Part shown: positions 1-8,743 of the stretch, piece by piece
Layout: every line of letters begins with the position of its first letter
How positions within the stretch are numbered: position 1 is the first letter of the stretch
NCBI RefSeq assembly: GCF_000272045.2
Contig: NZ_AJYZ02000019.1
Span: 586,974 to 650,973, forward strand
Reading direction: 5' to 3'
DNA length: 64,000 nt
Source of the DNA: Vibrio crassostreae 9ZC13
Lineage (GTDB): Bacteria; Pseudomonadota; Gammaproteobacteria; Enterobacterales; Vibrionaceae
Made by a program: the position numbers and the translations under genes
The notes under the pieces: model-generated
The model's input: the letters and a program-made list of their open reading frames with translations, nothing else
What the model was told of the DNA's origin: nothing
Database searches by the model: none

Positions 1-1310
1 ACCGCATTTACTCTTTGCCAGAAATGAGCGAAGACGACGGCATGAAAGTCGCAGAACTTGAAAGTGAATTCGCGGAAATGGATGGCTACACAGCTGAAAG
101 CCGTGCTGGCGACATCCTAATTCAAGCGGGTATTGAAGAAGAGTTCCATTTCGGCTTGATGCAGCAAGTAGCTCCAGGTTGGAAACTGCGTGTGCTATTG
201 GCACAAGCTCTGTTTGCAAACCCAGATATCCTGCTTCTTGATGAACCAACCAACAACTTGGACATTCACACGATCAACTGGCTTGCTGAAGAGCTAAACC
301 AGCGTAAATGTACAATGATCATCATTTCGCACGATAGACACTTCCTGAACTCTGTGTGTACACACATGGCAGACATCGACTACGGTGAGCTACGTGTCTA
401 CCCTGGTAACTACGAGTACTTCCTAGAAGCATCTGGCTTGATTCGTGAACAGCTTTTAGCAAGCAACGCTAAGAAAGCGGCTGAAATCAGCGAGCTTCAA
501 GATTTCGTAAACCGTTTTGGTGCTAACGCATCTAAAGCAAAACAAGCAAGCTCTCGTGCCAAGAAAATGGATAAGATCACGCTTGATGAAGTGAAATCAT
601 CGAGCCGTATGAGCCCATCTATTGATTTTGGCGAAGGTAAGAAACTACACCGTCAAGCGCTTGAACTTCAAGACCTTGGTCACGGCTTCGATGGCGAAAC
701 ATTGTTTGCCGGTGGTAACTTGCTGCTTGAAGCGGGTACTCGTCTTGCGGTTATCGGTGAGAACGGTGTAGGTAAAACCACGCTGCTACGTTGCCTAGTT
801 CAAGAGCTAGAGCAAAACGAAGGTATCGTAAAATGGTCTGAAAACGCATCTGTAGGCTACTGCCCACAAGATAGTACGTCTGACTTTGATAACGACCTGA
901 GCATCTTCGATTGGATCTCACAATGGCGCACAGTGAAGCACGATGACCTTATGGTACGTGGCATTCTAGGTCGCCTATTGTTTACTGCTGACGATGCGAA
1001 CAAAAAAGCGCGTAACTGTTCTGGTGGTGAGAAGAACCGTCTGTTATTCGGCAAGCTAATGATGCAAGACATCAACGTGCTTGTAATGGACGAACCAACC
1101 AACCACATGGACATGGAAGCAATCCAAGCCCTGAACGACGCGTTGAAGGTTTACACTGGCACGCTTATCTTCGTAAGCCATGACCGAGAGTTCGTTTCTT
1201 CATTAGCAACACACATCATCGATGTAAAAGATCAACAGCTAGTGAGCTTCCAAGGTACTTATGAAGAGTACTTAGATCACCAGAAAAAGATGCTGATGGT
1301 TAGCTTATAA
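1..1310 (+). CDS. ybiT: ABC-F family ATPase YbiT, 5' end missing
   Basis: This is the C-terminal four fifths of a soluble twin-ATPase ABC-F protein, a family that acts on ribosomes and has no membrane domain. The reading frame is open from the window edge and ends at a TAA at 1308-1310. About 100 N-terminal residues, including the first Walker A, lie outside. The first ATPase half shows the YbiT-style signature APGWKLR followed by [12 protein letters not shown] and the switch [11 protein letters not shown] linker follows, then the second half with [32 protein letters not shown] and [12 protein letters not shown]. The residues visible at the edge ([10 protein letters not shown]) match E. coli YbiT as I recall it. 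The assignment to YbiT rather than EttA or Uup rests on that similarity. Confidence 0.9.
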   Translation, partial: RIYSLPEMSEDDGMKVAELESEFAEMDGYTAESRAGDILIQAGIEEEFHFGLMQQVAPGWKLRVLLAQALFANPDILLLDEPTNNLDIHTINWLAEELNQRKCTMIIISHDRHFLNSVCTHMADIDYGELRVYPGNYEYFLEASGLIREQLLASNAKKAAEISELQDFVNRFGANASKAKQASSRAKKMDKITLDEVKSSSRMSPSIDFGEGKKLHRQALELQDLGHGFDGETLFAGGNLLLEAGTRLAVIGENGVGKTTLLRCLVQELEQNEGIVKWSENASVGYCPQDSTSDFDNDLSIFDWISQWRTVKHDDLMVRGILGRLLFTADDANKKARNCSGGEKNRLLFGKLMMQDINVLVMDEPTNHMDMEAIQALNDALKVYTGTLIFVSHDREFVSSLATHIIDVKDQQLVSFQGTYEEYLDHQKKMLMVSL

Positions 1311-1364
1311 AGCAAGTCGCTGGCTCAGGTCGTGAACGACTAAAAGCCAGCGAAACTAACAAAC

Positions 1365-1400
1365 AAAAAAGCCCCGAACATTAATATGTTCGGGGCTTTT
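1365..1400. terminator. bidirectional rho-independent terminator
   Basis: A perfect 10-bp stem (1371-1380 with 1387-1396, six-base loop) is flanked by an A run at 1365-1370 and a T run at 1397-1400. It lies between the convergent genes ybiT and the small outer-membrane protein gene, so it can serve both. Confidence 0.9.
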
Positions 1401-1447
1401 CTATGTAATACGTTTAGCTATTTATTACTCAGTAATTGAAATCTAGA

Positions 1448-1972
1448 TTAGAATCCGAATCGAGCCGACATTAAGATTTGGTGGCCATATGTGCCGTTAT
1501 TGCGCATATCAAGACCAACAGACAGTTGATCAGTTGAATGGAAACGAGCACCGATACCCAAAATTGAACGAGTGTCATCGTTGTCGATCAGTTGACCAAG
1601 GCGTGCGTTAACTTCAACGTTTGCCATTAACCAAGCTCTCAAGCCAAGGTTAATTTCTGTTTTGATGTGGTTATCGTCATTCCGTTCAATGTTGTGCAGT
1701 AACATTTGGCCAGTAACGTCAGCAAATTGACTGATTGGGCCGTTGAATCCCATACCTACCGCTGCATCCCAATCACTTTCAAATTCTGAATCGATACGAG
1801 CAACAAAATGAGAGTTCTGAGTGAACATTGTTGTGACTTCACCACCGAAAGTACTTGGGCTAGTACCCATGCGCAGCTCGAATGTGTTGTAGTTAAAGTT
1901 GTTTGCAGACGCAGAGAATGAACACAGTGCAGCGAGTCCTAAAAGGACAGTCTTATTCGTGCAACCTAGCAT
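1448..1972 (-). CDS. small outer-membrane-type protein, function unknown
   Basis: A 174-residue exported protein. I chose the ATG at 1972 because GGAG sits about 6 bases upstream and the protein then begins with a typical signal peptide (MLGCTNKTVLLGLAALCSFS, cleavage after SASA). The mature part has alternating polar/hydrophobic strands and ends in a C-terminal phenylalanine (SARFGF), the usual signal for Bam-dependent barrel insertion. At about 155 mature residues it would make an 8-stranded barrel. I do not recognise a named family. A longer frame upstream (to 2038) adds 22 residues that would spoil the signal peptide. It ends at the shared terminator at 1365-1400. Confidence 0.7.
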   Translation of the reverse strand: MLGCTNKTVLLGLAALCSFSASANNFNYNTFELRMGTSPSTFGGEVTTMFTQNSHFVARIDSEFESDWDAAVGMGFNGPISQFADVTGQMLLHNIERNDDNHIKTEINLGLRAWLMANVEVNARLGQLIDNDDTRSILGIGARFHSTDQLSVGLDMRNNGTYGHQILMSARFGF

Positions 1973-2070
1973 GGTGACTCCATATAAATTGTATTTTGCG
2001 GCAGTATAATACAAAAAAGCCTGCAATATGCAGGCCAATTATTTGAAGTCGGTATTTTTATATTAATCGC

Positions 2071-2463
2071 TTATAGAACCTGGATGTGGTCCACTTCGAT
2101 TTCAGGTGTCTTACCACCTTCATATTCACCGAAGATACGAACTTTTGTATCAGCGGTCAGTGGTTGTGCTAGGCGGATATCATCATCAAGTTCGATTTGA
2201 ATTTCACTCTGGCCATCAGAGAAGACAAACGTGTCATTCTTAAGTTGACGAACGATCTTGCCATCCACAATTGCTTCTTGCTCTGCGAACATGCTTGTGT
2301 CGGCAAGTAGTGTCGCAACAGAAACGGTTTCAATTGGGCCAGTATAAGCAATAGCGCTTTCGTGCTTGCTGTTGACATTATTATTGCTGTTGTGGTCACT
2401 AGCCATTGCGAAAGTAGGAGCAAGGATAATAGTAGATGCGATAGCTAATACAGTTTTTTTCAT
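2071..2463 (-). CDS. YgiW/YdeI-family periplasmic OB-fold (BOF) stress protein
   Basis: A 130-residue exported protein with signal peptide MKKTVLAIASTIILAPTFAMA. The mature C-terminal part (about residues 45-130) reads TVATLLADT-type start, a glycine turn (VDGKIVRQLKNDTFVFSDG), then IQIELDDDI and a terminal IEVDHIQVL strand. That is the BOF (bacterial OB-fold) pattern of YgiW and YdeI, small periplasmic proteins linked in enterics to stress and cationic-peptide resistance. A poly-Asn/His stretch follows the cleavage site. Two GAAACGTTT elements lie just upstream on the promoter side. The role here is inferred from family only. Confidence 0.8.
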   Translation of the reverse strand: MKKTVLAIASTIILAPTFAMASDHNSNNNVNSKHESAIAYTGPIETVSVATLLADTSMFAEQEAIVDGKIVRQLKNDTFVFSDGQSEIQIELDDDIRLAQPLTADTKVRIFGEYEGGKTPEIEVDHIQVL

Positions 2464-2491
2464 GGTGAATCCCTTAATGTTGTTTTTAGTA

Positions 2492-2520
2492 GAAACGTTT
2501 TTCTGAATTTGAAACGTTTC
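2492..2520. promoter_or_regulatory. tandem GAAACGTTT operator-like sites (Cra/LacI-type)
   Basis: GAAACGTTT occurs at 2492-2500 and again, as the full palindrome GAAACGTTTC, at 2511-2520. The starts are 19 bp apart, close to two helical turns. The second resembles the Cra/FruR operator core TGAAACGTTTC. They sit 29-57 bp upstream of the YgiW-like gene start (minus strand) and about 220 bp upstream of cobyric acid synthase. A LacI/GalR-family regulator is the likely reader, which is an inference from motif shape. Confidence 0.4.
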
Positions 2521-2741
2521 TTTTCGTTAGTACGTTTTTTGTTGAAGCGCCTGTTATCGTTCACAAGCTTCGTTTCGATGGAGCTATTAAACAACACTGG
2601 GGTTGAATCCAGAGTGAGTAACACATTCATTTTCCATTCATTTTATTGAGCATCTACTCGGCAATGACGTTAAGATGGTCGCAGAGAAATATTGCCCACA
2701 GCTATAAATTGAAAATTAAGAAATTAAGGATTTAAGTACAA

Positions 2742-4208
2742 ATGCGAGCACCATTAAGTGCCCTTATGGTTCAAGGGACAACGTCAGATGCCGGAAAAAG
2801 TGTTTTGGTGGCAGGTTTATGCCGTGTTTTGGCAAGGAAAGGAATCAAAGTGGCACCTTTTAAGCCACAAAACATGGCGTTGAACAGTGCTGTGACAAAA
2901 GATGGTGGCGAAATTGGCCGTGCTCAAGCGGTTCAGGCGCAAGCTTGTAATATAGAGCCAACCGTTCACATGAACCCTGTATTGCTAAAGCCCAACTCAG
3001 ATACCGGCGCGCAAGTGATTTTGCAAGGCCGAGCGCTGAGCAACATGGAAGCGATGGGTTATCATGATTACAAGAAAGTGGCGATGGATACAGTTATCGA
3101 TTCGTTTGACCGACTTTCTGAAGAATATGAAAGCGTGATGATTGAAGGTGCGGGGAGCCCAGCCGAAATCAATCTTCGTGAAAATGATATCGCTAACATG
3201 GGATTTGCTGAGAAAGCGAACATCCCTGTGATCATCGTTGCTGATATTGACCGTGGTGGCGTTTTTGCGCATCTCTACGGGACATTAGCTCTATTGTCTG
3301 AATCTGAACAAGCTCGTGTAAAAGGCTTTGTGATAAATCGTTTTAGAGGCGATATCGCACTGCTTCAATCTGGCCTAGATTGGCTAGAGGAAAAAACCGG
3401 CAAGCCTGTGATTGGTGTGTTGCCATATCTGCATGGTTTTAACTTAGAAGCGGAAGATGCCATTACCTCTGCTCAAGAGTCTTACGGAGAAGCTAAGCTT
3501 AAGGTGGCGGTGCCAGTGCTAACCCGAATCAGCAACCATACAGACTTTGACGCGTTAAGATTGAATCCTTCGATTGATTTACGTTATGTCGGTAAAGGCG
3601 AACGTGTAAACAATGCTGATTTAATTATCTTGCCGGGTACAAAGTCGGTAAGAGCAGATTTGGATTACCTAAAAGAACAAGGCTGGGATAAAGATATTCA
3701 ACGCCACCTGCGCTTAGGCGGCAAAGTGATGGGTATCTGCGGGGGCTACCAAATGTTAGGTAACATCATCCTCGATCCTGATGGCGTTGAAGGGGAACCC
3801 GGCAGCAGCGAAGGGTTAGGGTATCTGGATACTGAAACGACCCTTACACAGCAGAAAACCTTAACCAACGTACGCGGCACCATGACGCTGGATGGCAAAA
3901 CAGCACAAGTAAAAGGGTATGAAATCCACGTAGGTAGGACTGATGTCAAAGAAACAGCCTTACCGGTTCAGTTAGAATCTGGCAGCCTAGATGGCGCTGT
4001 GAATCAAGATAACTCGATTTTTGGTACTTACTTGCATGGCGTATTCGACAACAGTGATGCGTTGTCGCTTATTTGCGAATGGGCAGGAGCCAACGATGTG
4101 ACCGCGATTGACCACGAACAGCTTAAAGAGCTGGGTATTAATCGAATCGCTGATGCCATCGAAGAGTACTTAAATCTTGATCTGCTTTGGCCAGAGTTAA
4201 CAGCTTAA
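2742..4208 (+). CDS. cbiP: cobyric acid synthase (adenosylcobyric acid synthase)
   Basis: A 488-residue cytoplasmic enzyme that amidates side chains of adenosylcobyrinic a,c-diamide using glutamine and ATP, in cobalamin synthesis. The N-terminal half is a dethiobiotin-synthetase-like ATPase ([11 protein letters not shown], then KPQNMALNS). The C-terminal half is a class I glutamine amidotransferase with the nucleophile Cys at about residue 333 ([12 protein letters not shown]) and the His motif [12 protein letters not shown]. Length is normal for CobQ/CbiP. No other corrin-ring gene is in the window, and I found no cobalamin-riboswitch box in the 278 bp upstream, so salvage use is possible. 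Followed 56 bp later by modABC on the same strand. Confidence 0.95.
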   Translation: MRAPLSALMVQGTTSDAGKSVLVAGLCRVLARKGIKVAPFKPQNMALNSAVTKDGGEIGRAQAVQAQACNIEPTVHMNPVLLKPNSDTGAQVILQGRALSNMEAMGYHDYKKVAMDTVIDSFDRLSEEYESVMIEGAGSPAEINLRENDIANMGFAEKANIPVIIVADIDRGGVFAHLYGTLALLSESEQARVKGFVINRFRGDIALLQSGLDWLEEKTGKPVIGVLPYLHGFNLEAEDAITSAQESYGEAKLKVAVPVLTRISNHTDFDALRLNPSIDLRYVGKGERVNNADLIILPGTKSVRADLDYLKEQGWDKDIQRHLRLGGKVMGICGGYQMLGNIILDPDGVEGEPGSSEGLGYLDTETTLTQQKTLTNVRGTMTLDGKTAQVKGYEIHVGRTDVKETALPVQLESGSLDGAVNQDNSIFGTYLHGVFDNSDALSLICEWAGANDVTAIDHEQLKELGINRIADAIEEYLNLDLLWPELTA

Positions 4209-4264
4209 GCCGCCATTTAGAAATTAGCTAAAGAACTTAAACGAACAATAGATAAGTGATAACA

Positions 4265-5023
4265 ATGAAAAAGCGAGTCTTCCTTTTAACCATGGCTTTA
4301 ACTTCGGCATTGAGTTCTAGTCATCTTTTTGCTGCGGAAAAGCTACGAGTTTACGCTGCATCGTCGATGACCAATGCGGTTAATCTGTTGGTTGAAGAGT
4401 TTGGGAAAGACCATTCTGTCGATGTGATTCCTGTGTACGCGAGTACATCGTCTTTGGTGCGACAAATCGAAAGAGGAGCACCAGCAGACATTTTTATCTC
4501 GGCAAATGAGAAATGGATGACGCATTTAGTCGATCGTAAATTGGTTTATAGTGACAATGTCACAAACCTATGTGAAAACGAACTGGTGCTGATTGCTCCT
4601 AAAGAGACATCGGTAACGTTAGACCTATCAAAAGGTGAACAATGGGCTAAACTTCTTACTAATGAAAGGCTTGCAGTGGGTAACACCATGTCGGTTCCTG
4701 CTGGTATCTATGCAAAAGAAGCGTTAGAAACGTTAGGTGTATGGGACGATGTGAAAACTCGATTGGCACCAAGTAACAATGTTCGTATGGCCTTAGCCTT
4801 AGTCGAGCGCAGTGAAGCTAAGCTTGGCATTGTCTACAAAACGGATGCGTTGCTTTCTAAAGAAGTAAACCTAGTGTCGACCTTCCCATCAGATCTGCAC
4901 ACACCAATACGTTACCCTGTAGCGAAGTTGAGTGATAAAGTTGTGGCAGAAGAGTTCTATACTTTCCTAAAGAGCGAAAAAGCGAAAGACACCTTGAACA
5001 GTTTTGGATTTGAAGTGCGTTAA
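4265..5023 (+). CDS. modA: molybdate ABC transporter, periplasmic binding protein ModA
   Basis: A 252-residue periplasmic binding protein for molybdate/tungstate. The ATG at 4265 is preferred over the in-frame GTG at 4256 because it begins a clean signal peptide (MKKRVFLLTMALTSALSSS, cleavage near LFAA). The mature start LRVYAASSMTNAVN carries the family's serine oxyanion contact (AASS). Later landmarks are IFISANEKWM and a closing loop (TLNSFGFEVR), as in ModA. The stop codon abuts the modB start, so modA, modB and modC form one operon. Confidence 0.95.
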   Translation: MKKRVFLLTMALTSALSSSHLFAAEKLRVYAASSMTNAVNLLVEEFGKDHSVDVIPVYASTSSLVRQIERGAPADIFISANEKWMTHLVDRKLVYSDNVTNLCENELVLIAPKETSVTLDLSKGEQWAKLLTNERLAVGNTMSVPAGIYAKEALETLGVWDDVKTRLAPSNNVRMALALVERSEAKLGIVYKTDALLSKEVNLVSTFPSDLHTPIRYPVAKLSDKVVAEEFYTFLKSEKAKDTLNSFGFEVR

Positions 5024-5722
5024 ATGATGTATTTATCGGAATACGAATACCAAGCCTTAATGCTGAGCTTAAAAGTCGCTGGGTTTGCAATCTTATGGCT
5101 TATCCCTATCGGTATTGGCTTAGCATGGCTACTTGCTAAGAAACAATTTGTAGGTAAGAGCATTGTTGAGAGTATTGTCCATTTACCTTTGGTACTTCCA
5201 CCTGTGGTTATTGGCTATTTACTGCTAGTGATGATGGGCAGGCAAGGTATCATAGGTTCGTGGCTCAATGACGTGTTTGGTATTGTATTCAGCTTTAGCT
5301 GGAAGGGCGCGGCACTCGCTTGTGTGGTTGTGGCGTTGCCGCTGATGGTTCGCTCTATTAGATTGAGCCTAGAAACCGTAGACAGTAAGCTTGAAGAGGC
5401 GGCTGCTACATTAGGCGCTTCACCTCTTCGTGTGTTTTTCACGATCACTTTACCCTTGATGATCCCAGGGGTCATTACCGGCACCATGCTTTCATTCGCA
5501 AGAAGCCTAGGGGAGTTTGGCGCGACCATCAGCTTCGTTTCAAATATTCCCGGTGAAACTCAAACCATTCCTTTGGCTATGTATACCTTTATTGAAACCC
5601 CTGGCGCTGAAATGGAAGCCGCGCGTTTGTGTGTCATTTCTATTGTGATAGCGCTGGGTTCATTGATGCTATCTGAGTGGCTCAACAAAAAGTCAGCACA
5701 ACGCTTGGGAGGCAATGCATGA
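5024..5722 (+). CDS. modB: molybdate ABC transporter, permease ModB
   Basis: A 232-residue inner-membrane permease of the molybdate importer. It has about five hydrophobic helices and the EAA loop that docks on the ATPase ([20 protein letters not shown], about residues 125-144), followed by [15 protein letters not shown], a ModB hallmark. Translation starts immediately after the modA stop and its TGA overlaps the modC ATG (ATGA at 5719-5722), which points to translational coupling. Confidence 0.95.
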   Translation: MMYLSEYEYQALMLSLKVAGFAILWLIPIGIGLAWLLAKKQFVGKSIVESIVHLPLVLPPVVIGYLLLVMMGRQGIIGSWLNDVFGIVFSFSWKGAALACVVVALPLMVRSIRLSLETVDSKLEEAAATLGASPLRVFFTITLPLMIPGVITGTMLSFARSLGEFGATISFVSNIPGETQTIPLAMYTFIETPGAEMEAARLCVISIVIALGSLMLSEWLNKKSAQRLGGNA

Positions 5723-6825
5723 GTGCTTTGATCCTCCAATATCAACAACAACTTGGTGAAACGTTCTTTGATATCGACTTGGAATTACCAAGTAGCGGCA
5801 TTACGGCAATTTTTGGTCGTTCTGGCGCGGGTAAAACCTCACTTATCAATGCAATCAGTGGCCTTAAACAGCCCGATAAAGGTCTGATCAGCGTATCTGG
5901 AACCACACTGTTCGATAGTGAAAATGGCATTAATTTGCCGACTCACAAACGCAACGTCGGTTATGTGTTCCAAGAGTCGCGATTGTTTCCACATATGAAG
6001 GTGGCAGCGAACCTTAAATACGGTATGAAAAGCGTCAATCAAGCGCACTTTGAGCAAATAGTCTCGCTGTTGTCTTTGGGTTCATTGCTTGACCGATACC
6101 CAGCTCGTTTGTCTGGCGGTGAGAAGCAACGTGTGGCGATTGGCCGCGCTTTGTTATCAAAGCCGAGCATTTTGTTGATGGATGAGCCTTTAGCGTCTCT
6201 CGACTTGCCTCGTAAGCGCGAAGTGATGCCATTTCTGGAAAACTTATCCGAAACCGTCCAAATACCGATCATCTATGTCACCCATAGCCTCAATGAAATT
6301 TTACGCTTGGCAAATCACCTTGTGATTATTGACCAAGGCAAAGTGATTTCGTCGGGTGTGACGGAAGAGGTTTGGGCATCGAGAGCCATGCAACCTTGGC
6401 AATCTTTCTCAGAGCAAAGCTCGTTGTTTGAAGCGACATTAGCGGAACACAATGACGATTATGCGCTGTCTCGCCTGATGCTAGGAAAGTCGACGTCGTT
6501 ATGGGTTCAGAAAGTATCGAGTGAGCTTGGTACGACAGTGAGGCTGCAAGTTAGGGCAAATGATGTCTCTATCACGCTAGAACGGCCGAAAGGGACTTCT
6601 ATACGTAACATCCTTCCTGTCACCATTAAAAGCGTAGAGACGCACCAACAAGGCACAAATAAGCAGAGTGTCGAGGTCGAGCTAGAGTTAGAGTCTGGGT
6701 GCTACCTATGGGCAACCATTACATTGTGGGCGCTGGATGAGTTAAATCTAGAAATCGGGCAGCGTGTTTACGCTCAAATTAAAGGTGTGAGTGTCGCTCA
6801 AAGAGATATCGCGGTAACGCATTAA
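5719..6825 (+). CDS. modC: molybdate ABC transporter, ATPase ModC
   Basis: A 368-residue cytoplasmic ATPase. I start it at the ATG at 5719, overlapping the modB stop; a longer frame from 5677 lies inside modB and is unlikely. Motifs in order: Walker [11 protein letters not shown]-loop [10 protein letters not shown], signature [15 protein letters not shown], Walker [13 protein letters not shown], switch His IYVTHS. The C-terminal third (from about residue 285) is the molybdate-binding TOBE domain of ModC. One substitution is conspicuous but conservative: [13 protein letters not shown] where many homologues have KREILPYLERL. I found no convincing ModE operator upstream of the operon. Confidence 0.95.
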   Translation: MSALILQYQQQLGETFFDIDLELPSSGITAIFGRSGAGKTSLINAISGLKQPDKGLISVSGTTLFDSENGINLPTHKRNVGYVFQESRLFPHMKVAANLKYGMKSVNQAHFEQIVSLLSLGSLLDRYPARLSGGEKQRVAIGRALLSKPSILLMDEPLASLDLPRKREVMPFLENLSETVQIPIIYVTHSLNEILRLANHLVIIDQGKVISSGVTEEVWASRAMQPWQSFSEQSSLFEATLAEHNDDYALSRLMLGKSTSLWVQKVSSELGTTVRLQVRANDVSITLERPKGTSIRNILPVTIKSVETHQQGTNKQSVEVELELESGCYLWATITLWALDELNLEIGQRVYAQIKGVSVAQRDIAVTH

Positions 6826-6827
6826 AC

Positions 6828-6845
6828 CTGACAAGGTCAGTTTTT
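6828..6845 (+). terminator. possible terminator of modABC
   Basis: A short hairpin (CTGAC, three-base loop, GTCAG at 6828-6840) is followed directly by five T. The stem is only 5 bp, so it is weak, but it sits 3 bp after the modC stop. Confidence 0.5.
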
Positions 6846-7052
6846 CGATATTGCCGCGATACTGCCTGTTATAGGTTCTGAAAATTCGGTCTTGATTCCA
6901 TGAATGGATACATGCGTCATTTTTATACGGTATAACTGCCAGTTTTGCGCCACACTATATGAGTGTTAAAGCATATGATTTGTCGAATCATATGAACATT
7001 AGCAACAAGAACATACAGACGTAACGATCGACGAACAGAAAATAGCGGATAT
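6846..7052. other. convergent intergenic region with an 9-bp palindrome
   Basis: No open frame of note lies here, and both flanking genes (modC and the DUF3069 gene) point into it. It holds a perfect interrupted palindrome (CATATGATT, five-base spacer, AATCATATG at 6972-6994) and an AT-rich promoter-like stretch near 6930-6950 (TTTTTATACGGTATAACT). No annotated gene needs a promoter here, so an unannotated small transcript is possible. Confidence 0.35.
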
Positions 7053-7087
7053 AAAAAAGCCGCGTGTTTAAAGAAACATGCGGCTTA
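7053..7087 (-). terminator. rho-independent terminator of the DUF3069 gene
   Basis: A stem of about 13 bp with one wobble (7057-7069 with 7074-7086) is followed on the minus strand by a run of six T. It lies 50 bp past the stop of the gene at 7137-7574. Confidence 0.85.
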
Positions 7088-7136
7088 ATTCTAAGTAGTA
7101 CTGTTAGCGCTTAGCCTAGTTTAGGCGACTAGCGAC

Positions 7137-7574
7137 TTACTTAGTAAAAACTTCTTTGAAATCACGCTTCAAGATTGCATCACGACGAGCTTTCTTGATT
7201 TGTTTAACCATGTCTTTTACACAGTTGTGTAGAACTTGGTCTAGCAGTTGAGCACGGTACTCTTCTTTTTCTTCGTCAGACATGTCTTCTGGAAGTTTAA
7301 GAGTAGGGAACTCTTCCATCACGTTAACACCAGCGAAAGCTTGGCTAACTGAGATTAGAGCGTGGAACTGCTCGAAGTTGTCTAAAACATTTTGTGCGCT
7401 TGCTGGAAGACTATCCCAAGCTTCGCGTACTGCTTCTTCAGACACTTCGTGAATAGAAGTAACCATAAAGTGCATCTCTTTTGGTACGCCATCAAATTCG
7501 ATAACTTGACGAAGTTCTGGTGAGATGGTGGTTAAATCGATTTCTTGTTGTTCGTTGTTTGTAGCGTCTGACAT
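7137..7574 (-). CDS. DUF3069-family protein, function unknown
   Basis: A 145-residue soluble, acidic protein without signal peptide or membrane segment. It appears all-helical, with the stretch EAWDSLPASAQNVLDNFEQF followed by HALISVSQAF and a basic C-terminus (VKQIKKARRDAILKRD). It resembles the vibrio-restricted DUF3069 family as I remember it; no function is known to me. It is monocistronic, with its own terminator at 7053-7087. The ATG at 7574 is preceded on the minus strand by AAAGAGAAAT, an acceptable ribosome-binding site. Confidence 0.75.
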   Translation of the reverse strand: MSDATNNEQQEIDLTTISPELRQVIEFDGVPKEMHFMVTSIHEVSEEAVREAWDSLPASAQNVLDNFEQFHALISVSQAFAGVNVMEEFPTLKLPEDMSDEEKEEYRAQLLDQVLHNCVKDMVKQIKKARRDAILKRDFKEVFTK

Positions 7575-7705
7575 AGTATTTCTCTTTAAAAAGAAACAAT
7601 GCTAAAAAGATCTGTAAAAAAGTCAATATAATATAGAAATTAGGGCATGATTTAAGCCCAAATTTGAGCTACTTTGAATATTCAACACTAGATAAAGGTG
7701 ATGTG

Positions 7706-8677
7706 ATGATAGAAAAGGGATCTTCAATGCGCATATTGCTGGTTGATGACGTTCAACTAGACAGGATGCAACTTGCTATCCGACTCAAGCAACTGGGTCA
7801 TATTGTAGAAGCTGTCGGTAGCGGAAAAGAAGCCCTGAGTGTTTATTCTGATTTTGATCCTGAACTCGTGTTACTTGATATCAGCATGCCTGATATGGAT
7901 GGTTTTGAAGTGGCGAATGAGGTTCGAAGCCGATTCCCAGAATGGGTTCCCATCATCTTTCTTAGTGGTCACGAAGAACCTGAGATGATCGCAAAAGCGA
8001 TTGACGCTGGTGGCGATGATTACCTGATCAAGCCAGTAAACAAGGTTGTTTTGAATTCTAAGCTGATTGCGATGCAACGTATCGCGCACATGAGACGAGA
8101 GCTAAAACAAAGCACAGCCAAACTCGAAGAACTGAACATCCTTCTGCAGCAACAAGCCAACGAAGATGGCCTGACCAAATTGTATAACCGTCGATATATG
8201 GATACTAAGCTTGAAGAGAGCATAGCGTGGCACGGAAGACGTAATATATCCATGACAGTCATACTTCTAGATGTAGACTTCTTTAAGCCTTACAACGATA
8301 ATTATGGTCATATTCAAGGGGATAAGTGCTTACAAGGGCTTGCTAATACCTTGAAACAGCTGTTTGTTCGTGCGGGAGAATTTGTAGGTCGTTATGGCGG
8401 TGAAGAGTTTGTTCTGATTCTTAGCGATACAGACAGTGAAGGCGCTAAGGTACACGCGACTCGAGTTAAAGAGGCATTGCATGAGATGAACTACGCTCAT
8501 GAACACTCAACGGTATCGGATAGAGTGACAGCGTCACAAGGTGTGTTGTCATTTGTGCCAGAAGGTGGCGAATCTATTGCGTCTATTTACGAAAAGGTCG
8601 ATCAAGCGCTTTATCAAGCGAAGCAAAGTGGTAGAAATACCTTTGTACAACGTAACATTTTGGAGCTTGCGCGTTAG
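7706..8677 (+). CDS. response regulator-diguanylate cyclase (REC-GGDEF)
   Basis: A 323-residue cytoplasmic protein that should make cyclic-di-GMP when its receiver is phosphorylated. The ATG at 7706 has AAAGG about 7 bases upstream and is preferred to the TTG at 7664. The receiver (about residues 8-120) has the acidic pair VDD, the phospho-acceptor Asp in LLDISMPDMDGF, and the Lys in LIKPVN. A coiled linker (about 128-150) leads to the GGDEF domain (about 155-320) with DVDFFKPYNDNYGH and the active-site loop GRYGGEEF. The inhibitory I-site reads RAGE rather than RxxD, so product inhibition may be weak. No kinase gene is adjacent. An outer-membrane-type gene follows 66 bp later. Confidence 0.92.
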   Translation: MIEKGSSMRILLVDDVQLDRMQLAIRLKQLGHIVEAVGSGKEALSVYSDFDPELVLLDISMPDMDGFEVANEVRSRFPEWVPIIFLSGHEEPEMIAKAIDAGGDDYLIKPVNKVVLNSKLIAMQRIAHMRRELKQSTAKLEELNILLQQQANEDGLTKLYNRRYMDTKLEESIAWHGRRNISMTVILLDVDFFKPYNDNYGHIQGDKCLQGLANTLKQLFVRAGEFVGRYGGEEFVLILSDTDSEGAKVHATRVKEALHEMNYAHEHSTVSDRVTASQGVLSFVPEGGESIASIYEKVDQALYQAKQSGRNTFVQRNILELAR

Positions 8678-8743
8678 TTGGCGAGCTCTTTTAGATATTT
8701 GAATTTATACTTCTAATAGCGTTTGAGCTAGGAAGTGCTTTAA

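Noticed and set aside
2464..2741. Possible cobalamin riboswitch upstream of cobyric acid synthase
   Set aside because: No B12-box-like consensus or suitable long structured leader could be found, and the region is short and AT-rich.
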